From Paracoccus methylovorus (lineage in GTDB: Bacteria > Pseudomonadota > Alphaproteobacteria > Rhodobacterales > Rhodobacteraceae): DNA of 64,000 bases. A program made the position numbers and the translations under genes. The notes under the pieces are model-generated. The model saw nothing but the letters and a program-made list of their open reading frames with translations. It did not search any database and had not been told where the DNA came from. Positions 1-8,263 of this stretch are shown here, piece after piece. Where the stretch lies: positions 806,001-870,000 of the forward strand of contig NZ_CP070368.1 in NCBI RefSeq assembly GCF_016919705.1, read 5' to 3'. Position 1 is the stretch's first letter. Every line of letters begins with the position of its first letter.

Positions 1-1
1 C

Positions 2-151
2 AAGGGCATGGTGATCCAGGAACACAAGTCCAATGGCCGCACCTTCTGGCGCTTGCGCGCCTCGGGCTTTGCTTCGCGCGACGATGCCCGGCGTTTCTGC
101 GTGGCACTGATCGCCGAGGGCGTGGACTGCATCCCCGCCAGCGCGAACTAG
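2..151 (+). CDS. SPOR-domain protein, C-terminal end (partial)
   Basis: Only the last 49 codons are in the window, ending in TAG four bases before nagZ. The peptide contains the pattern FWRLRASGFASRDDARRFC followed by a Cys-containing end, which resembles the final strand-helix-strand of a SPOR domain (the fold that binds denuded peptidoglycan glycan strands at division sites). The tight spacing suggests an operon with nagZ, scpA and scpB, that is, cell-wall and chromosome-segregation functions. The N-terminal membrane anchor expected for such proteins lies outside the window, so the family assignment rests on the last repeat alone. Confidence 0.6.
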   Translation, partial: KGMVIQEHKSNGRTFWRLRASGFASRDDARRFCVALIAEGVDCIPASAN

Positions 152-155
152 GCCG

Positions 156-1142
156 ATGGGCAGCGCCACCATCCTTGGCGGCATCGCCGGCCCGGACCTG
201 AGCCGGGCCGAGCGCGATTTCTTTCGCGCCGCCGACCCTTGGGGTTTCATCCTGTTTGCGCGCAACATCGACACGCCGGAGCGCCTGCGCCGGCTGACCG
301 CCGATCTGCGCGAGGCCGTGGGCCGCGACGCCCCGGTTCTGATCGATCAAGAGGGGGGGCGCGTCCAGCGCATGCGTGCGCCGCATTGGACCGACTGGCC
401 GGCACCCCTGGATCAGGCAGGGCGCGGTGAGCGGGCGATCTGGTTGCACCACCACCTGCTTGCGCAGGAACTGCGTGCCGTCGGTATCGATGCCGATTGC
501 GCGCCGGTTCTGGACATCGCCCGCGAGGATACGCATCCCTTTCTGAAAAACCGCTGTCTCGGTTGCGATGCCCAAACCGTGATTCAACTGGGACGTTCTG
601 CTGCCGATGCGATGCTGGCTGCGGGGGTTTTGCCGGTGGTCAAGCACATGCCGGGCCATGGCCGGGCGCGGGTGGACAGCCACAAGGACCTGCCGGTGGT
701 CGACACGCCACTGGACGAGTTGCGCGCCAGCGATTTCGTGCCTTTCCGCGCGCTCAGCGACCTGCCCATGGCGATGACCGCGCATATCCGCTTTACCGCG
801 ATCGACGATGCGCCGGCCACTGCCTCGGCCGCGGTGATCGAAATGATCCGCCGCGAGATCGGCTTTGACGGTCTTCTCATGTCGGACGATATCGGCATGC
901 AGGCGCTGTCGGGCAGCATGGCCGAACGCGCCGCGGCCACCATAGCCGCCGGCTGCGATCTGGTTCTGTCGTGCAATGAAACACTTGCGCAGATGGACGA
1001 AATCGTCGGTGCCGCCGGTGCTATGGGTTCGCGGGCCATCGAACGGGGTGATGCGGCCCTGGCCATGCGCCGCGCCCCCCGGCAGGATGAAACGGCTGCG
1101 CTGCGGGCCGAATTGGCGGCGCTTGGCGGGTCGGCGGCCTGA
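156..1142 (+). CDS. nagZ: beta-N-acetylhexosaminidase NagZ
   Basis: A 328-residue glycoside hydrolase family 3 enzyme, the usual length for NagZ. It removes the N-acetylglucosamine from GlcNAc-anhydromuramyl peptides during cytoplasmic peptidoglycan recycling. Visible signatures are the KHMPGHG loop (residues 163-169) with the flexible-loop Asp-Ser-His (D174-H176) that acts as general acid/base, and the SDDIGM segment near residues 243-248 that supplies the catalytic nucleophile Asp. No signal peptide is present, as expected for a cytosolic enzyme. The start lies four bases after the upstream SPOR gene, so translation is probably coupled. Placement before scpAB is common in Rhodobacterales. 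Confidence 0.93.
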   Translation: MGSATILGGIAGPDLSRAERDFFRAADPWGFILFARNIDTPERLRRLTADLREAVGRDAPVLIDQEGGRVQRMRAPHWTDWPAPLDQAGRGERAIWLHHHLLAQELRAVGIDADCAPVLDIAREDTHPFLKNRCLGCDAQTVIQLGRSAADAMLAAGVLPVVKHMPGHGRARVDSHKDLPVVDTPLDELRASDFVPFRALSDLPMAMTAHIRFTAIDDAPATASAAVIEMIRREIGFDGLLMSDDIGMQALSGSMAERAAATIAAGCDLVLSCNETLAQMDEIVGAAGAMGSRAIERGDAALAMRRAPRQDETAALRAELAALGGSAA

Positions 1143-1202
1143 TCGGTTGACTAAGCCCGGTGCATGGCGGATTCTGCGCAGATCCTGTTTTTCGGAAACG
1201 TC

Positions 1203-2036
1203 ATGACCAAGGTGCCTTATCTGATCCCCGTGCCCAACCCCAAGCCGGATCCGGTGCCGCATTTGCCGGGGCTTGCGCCGCAGGATGTGGCCGAGCGCCG
1301 GGCAGAAGAGGTGCTGGTCGTCGATGTCTCGGGCTTTGAGGGGCCGCTGGATCTGCTGCTGACCTTGTCGCGTACGCAAAAGGTCGATCTGATGCAGGTC
1401 TCGGTGCTGGAACTTGCCGACCAGTATCTGACCTTTGTCGAAGAGGCGCGCGCGCTGCGGATCGAACTGGCGGCGGATTATCTGGTCATGGCGGCATGGC
1501 TGGCCTTTCTGAAATCCCGCCTGCTTTTACCGCCCGATCCCGAGGCCGAGGGTCCGTCGGCCGAGGAAATGGCGGCGCATCTGGCCTTTCAGCTGGAACG
1601 GCTGAATGCCATGCGCGAGGCTGCGGCGCGGCTGATGGCGCGCGACCGGCTAGGACAGGACCGTTTTGTGCGCGGCGCCCCCGAAACCGTCACCCGCCAG
1701 CGCCAGGTCGCCTGGCAGGCCGGGCTGATCGATCTGATGCGGGCCTATGCGCGGCTGCGCACCCGCGACGAATTCCGGCCATATGCCTTTGATCGCCGCG
1801 ACGTCCTGAGCATGGAGCAGGCGCTGGACAGGGTGCGTGGACTGATCGGCTTTGCCGGCGACTGGACCGAGCTTTCCGCCTTTCTGCCCGAAGGGTGGGA
1901 AAGCGACCCGCAGCGCCGCCGCTCGGCCACCGCCGCGACCTTTGCCGCCACGCTGGAACTGGCGCGCCAGGGCGCGCTGGAGATTGCTCAGACCGAGAGT
2001 TTTGCCCCGATCACCATCCGCAGGCGCCCGCAATGA
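1203..2036 (+). CDS. scpA: Segregation and condensation protein A
   Basis: A 277-residue kleisin-family protein that bridges SMC heads and, with ScpB, forms the condensin-like complex that compacts and separates chromosomes. The segment VSGFEGPLDLLLTLSR near residue 41 is the typical ScpA N-terminal SMC-neck-binding helix, and the protein ends in a winged-helix-like region. I chose the ATG at 1203 because GGAAAC lies just upstream; an in-frame ATG at 1164 would add 13 residues. The stop codon overlaps the scpB start by four bases (ATGA), indicating translational coupling to its partner subunit. Confidence 0.92.
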   Translation: MTKVPYLIPVPNPKPDPVPHLPGLAPQDVAERRAEEVLVVDVSGFEGPLDLLLTLSRTQKVDLMQVSVLELADQYLTFVEEARALRIELAADYLVMAAWLAFLKSRLLLPPDPEAEGPSAEEMAAHLAFQLERLNAMREAAARLMARDRLGQDRFVRGAPETVTRQRQVAWQAGLIDLMRAYARLRTRDEFRPYAFDRRDVLSMEQALDRVRGLIGFAGDWTELSAFLPEGWESDPQRRRSATAATFAATLELARQGALEIAQTESFAPITIRRRPQ

Positions 2037-2698
2037 GCCAGGACGACGCCGCCACCCCCGAGCTGCAACGCTTTCCGCCCCCGCCGCTGCCCGAGCAGGA
2101 GCGGATGGTCGAGGCGATCCTGTTCGCCTCTGCCGAGCCGATGAGCCAGCGCGAGATCGCCGCGCGGCTGCCTGCCGGCTGCGACGTGGCCGAGGCTCTG
2201 CAAGCCTTGCGCGCCCGCTATGATGGGCGAGGGGTGCAGTTGGCGCGGGTGGGCGAGGCTTGGGCATTTCGCACCGCTGCCGATCTGGGCTTTTTGATGC
2301 AGGAAAGCGTGGTCGAAAGTCGCCGCCTGTCGCGCGCCGCCACCGAGACGCTGGCGATCATCGCCTATCACCAGCCCGTCACCCGCGCCGAGATCGAAGA
2401 GATCCGCGGCGTTGCCGTCAGCCGCGGCACGGTGGACCAACTGATCGAGCTGGGCTGGGTCCGCATCGGTCGTCGTCGCCAGACACCGGGCCGGCCGGTG
2501 ACTTTCGTCGTGACCGAGGTGTTTCTGGATCAATTCGGGCTGGAAAGTGCCCGTGACCTGCCGGGATTGGCGGAATTGAGGGCCGCGGGTCTTTTGGAGT
2601 CCCGCCCGCATGGTGATGGGCTGACACCCGGTCTTTTCGGTGAGGACAGCGATGAAGGCGCGGGAATGTCGGCCGAAGATTTGTTCGAAGACGAGTGA
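2033..2698 (+). CDS. scpB: Segregation and condensation protein B
   Basis: A 221-residue ScpB protein with two winged-helix domains; the stretch around ATETLAIIAYHQPVTRAEIE and the following RGV segment is the family signature. It dimerises and binds the ScpA linker in the SMC-ScpAB complex. The ATG overlaps the scpA stop. The family normally ends shortly after the second winged helix; this one has an acidic C-terminal tail (ending EDLFEDE). The longer open frame reaching back to 1895 lies inside scpA and is not the start. Confidence 0.92.
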   Translation: MSQDDAATPELQRFPPPPLPEQERMVEAILFASAEPMSQREIAARLPAGCDVAEALQALRARYDGRGVQLARVGEAWAFRTAADLGFLMQESVVESRRLSRAATETLAIIAYHQPVTRAEIEEIRGVAVSRGTVDQLIELGWVRIGRRRQTPGRPVTFVVTEVFLDQFGLESARDLPGLAELRAAGLLESRPHGDGLTPGLFGEDSDEGAGMSAEDLFEDE

Positions 2699-2716
2699 AG
2701 AGTTTAGGGTAAATCA

Positions 2717-2908
2717 ATGAATTTTAATCAGACTATTATTAAGCTGATGCGTATGGCGACCAATCGGTTGCTGAACTGGGGGATTCGCCGGGTGAATGCG
2801 CCGAAGCCGGGACAAAGGCGAACGGCGCAGCAGCGGAGCCAGGAAAAAACCGCGCGCGATACTGTCAAGCGTACGCGTCAGGCCGCCCGTCTTAAGCGGC
2901 GAATGTGA
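2717..2908 (+). CDS. Small basic protein of unknown function
   Basis: A 63-residue protein starting MNFNQTIIKLMRMATNRLL, followed by an Arg/Lys/Gln-rich second half ending in KRRM. There is a possible short amphipathic N-terminal helix but no clear membrane span or signal peptide. I do not recognise a characterised family; I have an impression that similar short MNFNQ-type proteins occur in Rhodobacterales next to scpB, but cannot check this. It follows scpB by 18 bases and is probably co-transcribed. A GC hairpin and one copy of the intergenic repeat family follow the stop codon. The strongly basic tail suggests nucleic-acid or membrane-surface binding, which is only inference. Confidence 0.6.
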   Translation: MNFNQTIIKLMRMATNRLLNWGIRRVNAPKPGQRRTAQQRSQEKTARDTVKRTRQAARLKRRM

Positions 2909-2914
2909 GTTAGG

Positions 2915-2962
2915 TCCCGGGGGCTCTGCCCCCGCCGCGCCAGATGCGCGGCTCCCCCGGGA
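2915..2962 (+). terminator. Nested GC hairpin after the small basic gene
   Basis: TCCCGGGGG (2915-2923) is complementary to CCCCCGGGA (2954-2962), and a smaller GGGGGC-TCT-GCCCCC hairpin (2919-2933) competes with it. It sits between two convergent genes and is followed by an AT-rich ATATTTGG, so it probably ends transcription from the left. There is no long U run. Confidence 0.45.
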
Positions 2963-2982
2963 TATTTGGTCACGAAAGAAGG
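2954..2982 (+). repeat. Intergenic repeat copy R1 (ATATTTGG...CACGAAAGAAG)
   Basis: One of eight related short elements in this window. This copy reads GGGATATTTGGTCACGAAAG then AAGG, follows a GC hairpin and ends a few bases before the stop codon of the convergent dcd gene. Related copies are at 8264, 12541, 15506, 35785, 35830, 50060 and 57211. Confidence 0.6.
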
Positions 2983-2990
2983 CAGGCGGT

Positions 2991-4058
2991 TCAGGCGAAT
3001 TGCTTGGCGAGCTTGAGACCTTGACCCTGATAGTTCGAGGCGATGCCGCTGCCGTATAGCTGCTCGGGCCGCGCGGACATGCGTTCATAGACCAAGCGCC
3101 CCACGACCTGACCGTGTTCCAGCGCGAAGGGTGCCTCGTGGCAGCGGACCTCCAACACGCCCCGTGCGCCTTGGCCGGCTGTGCCGTGGCCGAATCCCGG
3201 GTCGAAAAAGCCAGCGTAATGCACCCGGAATTCGCCGACCATGGCCAGATAGGGGGCCATCTCGGCGGCGTAATCAGGTGGAATCGCCACGGCCTCGCGG
3301 CTGACGAGAATATAGAAGGCGCCGGGATCGAGGATGAGTTGGCCGTCGTTGGTGTGCAATTCGTCCCAGAAATCCTTGGCCTGATAGGCGCCGATGCGGT
3401 CGAGGTCGATTACGCCGCTGTGGGGGCGGGCGCGATAGCCAACCAGATCGCCCTGTTCCGGGCGCAGATCGACCGAGAAGCCCAAGCCGTCGTCGATCAG
3501 CGCCTCGCCATTGACCAGCGGCTCGTGCCGATGCAACGCGCGCAATTCGGCATCCGATAGCATTGCCTGACCCTGCCGCAGCCGTAGCTGATTCAGCCGC
3601 ATGCCGGGCCGCACCAGCACGGAAAAGCTGCGCGGGCAGATCTCGGCGTAGATCGGCCCGTCATAGCCTGGGGGTAGGCGGTCGAACTCCGTGCCCTCGT
3701 CCGTCACCAGCCGCGTCAGAAGGTCGAGCCGCCCGGTTGAGCTTTTCGCATTGGCCACCGCATCAAGGCCCGGAGGCAGGCGCAGGCGTTCCATCAGCGG
3801 CACCAGATAGACGCAGCCCTTTTCCAACACCGCGCCGCCGGTCAGGTCCATGCGGTGCATTTCGAAATCCTTGAGCCGGTCGCTGACCTTGCGCCCGCGT
3901 CCGGCCAGAAACGACGCGCGCAGCCGCCAGGCCGTTGCGCCCAGCCGCAAGTCGAGGCTGGCCGGCTGGATCTGTTCGGGCAGGATCGGATGGCTGGCCG
4001 AGATCGCGCCATTCGCGATCAACTGGCGCAGGGAAGAATCGGGAAGCACACCGTTCAC
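2991..4058 (-). CDS. dcd: dCTP deaminase, two-domain alphaproteobacterial form
   Basis: A protein of about 355 residues, roughly twice the length of the E. coli enzyme, matching the 2'-deoxycytidine 5'-triphosphate deaminase family with an extra N-terminal domain found in alphaproteobacteria. It would convert dCTP to dUTP for dTMP synthesis. Visible landmarks are the early LPEQIQPASLDLRLG segment, and AKSSTGRLDLLTRLVTD about 110 residues in, which resembles the nucleotide-binding loop of trimeric dUTPase/Dcd proteins. I favour the GTG at 4058 because AAAGGG lies seven bases upstream; a TTG at 4076 would add six residues. It is transcribed towards scpB and lies downstream of tRNA-Pro. Confidence 0.85.
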   Translation of the reverse strand: MNGVLPDSSLRQLIANGAISASHPILPEQIQPASLDLRLGATAWRLRASFLAGRGRKVSDRLKDFEMHRMDLTGGAVLEKGCVYLVPLMERLRLPPGLDAVANAKSSTGRLDLLTRLVTDEGTEFDRLPPGYDGPIYAEICPRSFSVLVRPGMRLNQLRLRQGQAMLSDAELRALHRHEPLVNGEALIDDGLGFSVDLRPEQGDLVGYRARPHSGVIDLDRIGAYQAKDFWDELHTNDGQLILDPGAFYILVSREAVAIPPDYAAEMAPYLAMVGEFRVHYAGFFDPGFGHGTAGQGARGVLEVRCHEAPFALEHGQVVGRLVYERMSARPEQLYGSGIASNYQGQGLKLAKQFA

Positions 4059-4080
4059 GCAAAACCCTTTCGGCAAAAGG

Positions 4081-4112
4081 AAACGCCCATCCCCGGATGG
4101 AGATGGGCGTTT
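4081..4112 (-). terminator. Intrinsic terminator of tRNA-Pro
   Basis: Eleven-base arms AAACGCCCATC and GATGGGCGTTT form a strong hairpin directly downstream of the tRNA gene (minus strand), followed by CCTTTTG. It separates the tRNA from dcd. Because the arms are flanked by A and T runs it could also work in the other direction. Confidence 0.75.
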
Positions 4113-4118
4113 TCGGAA

Positions 4119-4196
4119 TGGTCGGGCCGGCGAGATTCGAACTCGCGGCCTTCCGCCCCCCAGACGGACGCGCTAACCAGGCTGCGCCACGGCCCG
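4119..4196 (-). tRNA. tRNA-Pro, anticodon GGG
   Basis: The minus strand folds into a complete cloverleaf: acceptor CGGGCCG/CGGCCCG, D-arm GCGC...GCGC with AGCCTGGTTA loop, anticodon stem TCCGT/GCGGA with loop CTGGGGG (anticodon GGG), five-base variable loop, T-arm GCGAG-TTCGAAT-CTCGC, discriminator A, and an encoded CCA end at 4119-4121. It reads proline CCC codons (and CCU by wobble), frequent in a GC-rich genome. A hairpin terminator follows immediately. Confidence 0.95.
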
Positions 4197-4320
4197 ACGC
4201 GGGTCATATAGAGCGAAGCGCCGACCCAGCACAAGAGGCGAAGGACGGAAATTTCAGCAAGAAATTCGATTGCTGTGGATAGATTGCGACCCAGGGCAGG
4301 AAAGAGACCTGCCATGCGTA

Positions 4321-4911
4321 TCAGCGTGCGCCCGACAATGCGTCCCGCAGAGCTTTTGCCTGCGCGGGCAGGGGCTTGCCATGCAATTCGCGCTGACGCA
4401 GCACCATCGCGGTTGCGACAAGACGGCCAAGCCAGTCGGATGTTGGGGCGATGTCCTGATCGGTGTCGACTGTAGCGAAAAGCGGCAACGATTCTGCCGT
4501 CGGCTGTTTGCGCCGAGTCGGCTTTGCCGGCTTCGTCGTGGGTCCGGTGGAGGGAAGGGAAGCCTGCCCGGACGTGCCGGGCGGGGCCAGGCCTATGGCG
4601 AGGCCGGGATGTTCGGCATCGCCCAGTTGTTCTCCCAGACGGGCTGCGCCTATCTTGCGCAGGGCACCGCCGCGATCCGAGGCTATCAGCCGCTTGGCGC
4701 CGCGAATGCTGAGCCCTTCCTCACGCATGACCTGACAAAGTCCAGCGGCCAGCCGCACATCGTCCGGGCGGTAATAACGCCGGCCATCGGCGCGTTTCAC
4801 CGGGGCAAGCTGCGTGAATTGCGATTCCCAATACCGCAGCACATGCGGCGCGACGCCTACGAGGCGCGAGACCTCTCCGATGGATCGAAAGGCGTCGGGG
4901 GACTTGCTCAT
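4321..4911 (-). CDS. MerR-family transcriptional regulator
   Basis: A 196-residue protein with an N-terminal MerR helix-turn-helix and wing (residues about 8-75): FRSIGEVSRLVGVAPHVLRY, then the RRYYRPDDV wing. The C-terminal half is Pro/Lys/Thr-rich and contains no Cys cluster, so a metal-sensing role is not indicated. The start ATG shares one base with the ihfA stop codon, so the two are translated from one mRNA. This ihfA-merR pair downstream of fabH is a recurrent alphaproteobacterial arrangement. The effector and targets are unknown. Confidence 0.85.
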   Translation of the reverse strand: MSKSPDAFRSIGEVSRLVGVAPHVLRYWESQFTQLAPVKRADGRRYYRPDDVRLAAGLCQVMREEGLSIRGAKRLIASDRGGALRKIGAARLGEQLGDAEHPGLAIGLAPPGTSGQASLPSTGPTTKPAKPTRRKQPTAESLPLFATVDTDQDIAPTSDWLGRLVATAMVLRQRELHGKPLPAQAKALRDALSGAR

Positions 4912-5219
4912 CAGTCCTTGCGCCTGTTTCCGGCCGCCACGCGATCCTTCATCAGATGCGAGGGTCGGAAGGACAGCACCCGTCGCGGCGTGATCGGCAC
5001 TTCCTCGCCTGTCTTGGGGTTGCGGCCGATGCGTTCGTTCTTTTCGCGGACCGAAAACGTGCCGAAGGACGAGATCTTGACCTGCTCGCCGCGCACCAGC
5101 GCATCGGAGATATGGTCAAGGACGCTTTCGACAAGCTGGGCCGATTCGTGGCGGGACAGACCCACCTCACGGAACACGGCTTCGGCCAGGTCCATGCGGG
5201 TCAGGGTAGAGTCGCTCAT
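4911..5219 (-). CDS. ihfA: Integration host factor subunit alpha
   Basis: A 102-residue HU/IHF-family protein. It begins [20 protein letters not shown] and carries the conserved [18 protein letters not shown] arm that inserts into the minor groove and bends DNA. It pairs with IhfB (not in the window) for nucleoid structure and promoter architecture. I chose the ATG at 5219 from homologue length; the open frame extends upstream without similarity. Its stop overlaps the merR start by one base. A divergent DksA-like gene lies upstream, so the 212-base gap holds promoters for both directions. Confidence 0.93.
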   Translation of the reverse strand: MSDSTLTRMDLAEAVFREVGLSRHESAQLVESVLDHISDALVRGEQVKISSFGTFSVREKNERIGRNPKTGEEVPITPRRVLSFRPSHLMKDRVAAGNRRKD

Positions 5220-5431
5220 CTCGGAAACCTCTTGAATGGTGCGAAGGATGATTTCTTTACGCCGCCGAGTCAACAACCCCGGCCCGATTCCGTTCCCTGC
5301 TTCGCCAATTTTGTCCCGCATTATTCGCGTCTTACCCGCAAGGTCCCGCGCATTGCCCCACGCAGCCTGCTTGGAACAGCGGCAATTCGCACCTATCTTG
5401 GGCCTGAAAGGGCAAGCGAGGCGAAAAGGAT

Positions 5432-5707
5432 ATGGCCGGAGGGTGGACCCGCGACGACGCGGTGAACGAACAGATCGACGTCTCGACCCGAGAGGCGATC
5501 GAGCGGATGCGGCTGCGTAATACTCCGCGTGATGGACAGGATAGCGCCGAGTTCTGCGATGAATGCGACGAGCCTATCCCCGAGGCGCGGCGGCAGGCGA
5601 TTCCCGGTGTGCGCCTGTGCGTCAACTGCAAGTCGGGGCACGACAGGCCATGGCGTCCGACGGTGGGGTTCAACCGGCGTGGATCAAAAGATTCGCAGTT
5701 GAAATAG
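5432..5707 (+). CDS. DksA/TraR-type C4 zinc-finger protein
   Basis: A 91-residue protein with the C-x2-C-x17-C-x2-C finger typical of short DksA/TraR/YbiI proteins: C42, C45, C63 and C66, in [13 protein letters not shown] and RLCVNC. It lacks the long DksA coiled coil, having only a short helical N-terminus, so it is more like TraR/YbiI than full DksA. Such proteins can bind the RNA polymerase secondary channel, but a role here is inference. It lies on the opposite strand between fabH and ihfA, converging with fabH (eight-base gap) and diverging from ihfA. Confidence 0.82.
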   Translation: MAGGWTRDDAVNEQIDVSTREAIERMRLRNTPRDGQDSAEFCDECDEPIPEARRQAIPGVRLCVNCKSGHDRPWRPTVGFNRRGSKDSQLK

Positions 5708-5715
5708 GGGCTTAT

Positions 5716-6687
5716 CTACCAGCGTAGAACCACCGACCCCCAAGCAAGGCCGCCGCCGATAGCCTCGGCCACCAACACGTCGCCGGGTTTGAAGCAACCT
5801 TCGGCATTGGCCACGGACAGCGCCAGCGGGATGGATGCGGCCGAGGTATTGCCATGGTCGGCGACGGTCAGAACCACCTTTTCCATCGGCAGATGCATGC
5901 GCTTGGCGGTGGCCTCGATGATGCGCAGATTGGCCTGATGCGGCACCAGCCAGTCCACTTGCTCGGGCGTCAGCCCGGCGCGGTCCAGGGCGCGATGCGC
6001 AGTTTGCGCCAGCTTTTCGACCGCGTGACGGAACACCAGATTGCCCTGCATGCGCAGATGTCCGGCCGTGCCGGTCGTGGCCACGCCGCCGTCGACGTAA
6101 AGCAGGTCGCGATACTGTCCGTCACTGTTCAGGTCGGCCGCGAGGATACCGCGATCTGCGGGCGATCCGTCGCTTTCGACCGCCTCCAGCACCACTGCGC
6201 CTGCCCCATCACCGAAAAGAACGCAGGTCGAGCGGTCGGTCCAGTCCATGATCCGGCTGAAGGTTTCCGCCCCGATCAGCAGGACGCGATCCGCAAGGCC
6301 GGCGCGAATCAATGCATCGGCATTGGCCAGCGCAAAGACAAAGCCGGCGCAGACCGCTTGCAGGTCATAGGCAAAGCCTTGCCGCATCCCCAGCCCGGCC
6401 TGCACCATGGTTGCGACCGAGGGAAAGGTCAGATCCGGGGTCGAGGTCGCCACGATCACCGCGTCGATCTGCCCGGCCTCGATGCCGGCATCGGCCAAGG
6501 CGGCCTGCGCGGCCAGAATGCCCAGATCGCTGGTGCGCTGGTCCTCGGCGGCGAAATGACGCCGCTCAATCCCGGTGCGGGCGCGGATCCATTCGTCGGT
6601 GGTGTCCAGCTTGTCCTCGAACCAGCTGTTCTCTACCACGCGCTCGGGCAGGTAATGGCCGGTTCCCCGGACGATCGCACGCCGCAT
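5716..6687 (-). CDS. fabH: beta-Ketoacyl-ACP synthase III FabH
   Basis: A 323-residue thiolase-fold condensing enzyme that joins acetyl-CoA to malonyl-ACP to start type II fatty-acid synthesis. The catalytic triad is visible: Cys113 in AVCAGFVFAL, His250 in VPHQANLRI, and Asn280 in DHGNTSAAS. Length and the N-terminal GTGHYLPERVVEN segment match FabH. Its ATG overlaps the plsX stop by one base, so it is the third gene of a rpmF-plsX-fabH operon, a very widespread arrangement linking phospholipid and fatty-acid synthesis to translation. Confidence 0.95.
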   Translation of the reverse strand: MRRAIVRGTGHYLPERVVENSWFEDKLDTTDEWIRARTGIERRHFAAEDQRTSDLGILAAQAALADAGIEAGQIDAVIVATSTPDLTFPSVATMVQAGLGMRQGFAYDLQAVCAGFVFALANADALIRAGLADRVLLIGAETFSRIMDWTDRSTCVLFGDGAGAVVLEAVESDGSPADRGILAADLNSDGQYRDLLYVDGGVATTGTAGHLRMQGNLVFRHAVEKLAQTAHRALDRAGLTPEQVDWLVPHQANLRIIEATAKRMHLPMEKVVLTVADHGNTSAASIPLALSVANAEGCFKPGDVLVAEAIGGGLAWGSVVLRW

Positions 6688-7802
6688 CAGGACGCCCCCT
6701 CGTTTTCCTTGCCGCCGTTGTTTTGGCTGGCCGCCGCGACGGATTGCGCCACGCGCACCGCCAGCCGCTGCTGAAACCCCGATTGCGCCAGCCGGAAGGC
6801 CAGCTTGATCGCCGCCGAAACGCCGGTCGCATCGGCCGAGCCATGCGATTTCACCACCGTCCCGTTCAGACCCAGAAAGACGCCGCCGTTGACACGACGG
6901 GGATCGATCCGTTTTTGCAACCGCTTGAGCGAACCCATCGCCAGCAACGCGGCAAATTTCGACAATATTGACTTGCCGAAGGTTTCCTTGAGAAGCCCGC
7001 CGACCAGTTTCGCCGTGCCCTCGCCGGTTTTCAGCGCGACATTGCCGGTAAAGCCGTCAGTTACGATCACGTCGACGCGTGCCGAGGGCAGGTCGCTGCC
7101 TTCGACAAAACCGACATATTCGAAATTCGCGGCCTGAGCAGTGGTGGGGATCAGTTCATGCGCCTGTTTCAGTTCGGGCCGGCCCTTATGCTCTTCGGTG
7201 CCGACATTCAGCAGCCCGACGCGCGGCCGTTCAAGCCCGAAACCATTGCGGGCATAGGAAGCCCCCATCAGCGCATAGGTCAGAAGATCCTGCGCATCGG
7301 CGCGGATGTCGGCGCCGACATCCAGCATGACGTTGAAGCCCTGCGGATTGTGCGAAGGCCACAGGCAGGCGATTGCCGGGCGGTTCACCCCCGGCAGCTT
7401 GCGCAGCCGCAGCATGGACAGTGCCATCAGCGCCCCGGTGTTACCACAGGAAACGGCTGCGGTCGCCTCGCCCCGGCGAACCGATTCGAGAGCAGACCAC
7501 ATCGAGGTGCCTTCGCTTTTGCGCAGCACCTGACTGGGCTTGTCGTCCATCGTCACGACACCGGCGGCGTCGCGGATGTCGCAGCGCTGTGCCAGATCGC
7601 CCCGGCGGCTGATCAGCCGCTCGAGCTCGGCACGCGGGCCGTGGACGATAAAGCGGATATCGGGATTCTTCGCGGCGCTTTCGGCAATGCCGGCGATCAC
7701 CGTCGCAGGGCCGCTGTCGCCGCCCATTGCGTCAACGGAGATCACCACGTCGCCCCCGTCGCCAGGGGCGCGAGGCAGAATGCTGGAATCTGCCGAAGCC
7801 AT
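6687..7802 (-). CDS. plsX: Phosphate acyltransferase PlsX
   Basis: A 371-residue acyl-ACP:phosphate acyltransferase that makes acyl-phosphate for glycerol-3-phosphate acylation by PlsY. The family hallmark ISVDAMGGDSGP appears near residue 20, and SCGNTGALMALSMLRL and TDGFTGNVALKTGEG follow. I chose the ATG at 7802; the frame is open for another 46 codons but these overlap rpmF and lack similarity. rpmF ends 17 bases upstream and fabH overlaps downstream, indicating one operon. Confidence 0.94.
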   Translation of the reverse strand: MASADSSILPRAPGDGGDVVISVDAMGGDSGPATVIAGIAESAAKNPDIRFIVHGPRAELERLISRRGDLAQRCDIRDAAGVVTMDDKPSQVLRKSEGTSMWSALESVRRGEATAAVSCGNTGALMALSMLRLRKLPGVNRPAIACLWPSHNPQGFNVMLDVGADIRADAQDLLTYALMGASYARNGFGLERPRVGLLNVGTEEHKGRPELKQAHELIPTTAQAANFEYVGFVEGSDLPSARVDVIVTDGFTGNVALKTGEGTAKLVGGLLKETFGKSILSKFAALLAMGSLKRLQKRIDPRRVNGGVFLGLNGTVVKSHGSADATGVSAAIKLAFRLAQSGFQQRLAVRVAQSVAAASQNNGGKENEGAS

Positions 7803-7819
7803 ATCCGCGGTCTGTCCGC

Positions 7820-8026
7820 TCAGGCCGCGTCTTCGTCCAGATCGACCTCGGTGGCCTGCGCCACGACCTCGCGGTCGGCGTAATGACCGCAAGAGGGGCA
7901 GACGTGGTGCGGGCGCTTCAGCTCGCCGCAGTTGGAGCATTCGTTCGGGTTACCGGCAACGAGCGCATCATGCGAACGACGCATGTTGCGGCGGGAACGG
8001 GTAACTCGGTTCTGAGGGACGGCCAT
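7820..8026 (-). CDS. rpmF: 50S ribosomal protein L32
   Basis: A 68-residue L32 with the standard start [18 protein letters not shown] and zinc ligands C30, C33, C43 and C46, so it is the zinc-binding form rather than the C-minus paralogue. The C-terminus is acidic (EVDLDEDAA), which is common in alphaproteobacteria. It is the first gene of rpmF-plsX-fabH; the DUF177/YceD gene that often precedes rpmF is absent, the neighbour being a sulfotransferase. Confidence 0.96.
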   Translation of the reverse strand: MAVPQNRVTRSRRNMRRSHDALVAGNPNECSNCGELKRPHHVCPSCGHYADREVVAQATEVDLDEDAA

Positions 8027-8263
8027 GTCTCAACCTCAAGTGGTTCGGGGGGCAACCGGCTGGGTGGCCCCGGATTCAGTGTTCTTTTCTGGGACGGGCA
8101 TAGGCCACGGAGGCGCTGGCCGCAAGTCGCGAAAACTGCTCGCAAAACGGGGGCCGCGGTCCGGGATACCCCGCCGGTCGAATGAACGCGGCAAAATAGC
8201 GGGATTTTTGCATTGCGCAAGGGAAATCTTTGGGAAAAGCGGCGCAGGCGCGCCGCTGCCTCC
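8027..8263 (-). other. Promoter-bearing gap upstream of rpmF
   Basis: About 237 bases with no convincing gene between rpmF and the repeat copy R2. It must hold the promoter of the rpmF-plsX-fabH operon. I could not single out a convincing -35/-10 pair, and short reading frames here lack codon bias or similarity. Confidence 0.4.

Noticed and set aside
4055..4315. Protein-coding frames across the tRNA-Pro region
   Set aside because: They run through a complete cloverleaf and its terminator hairpin.
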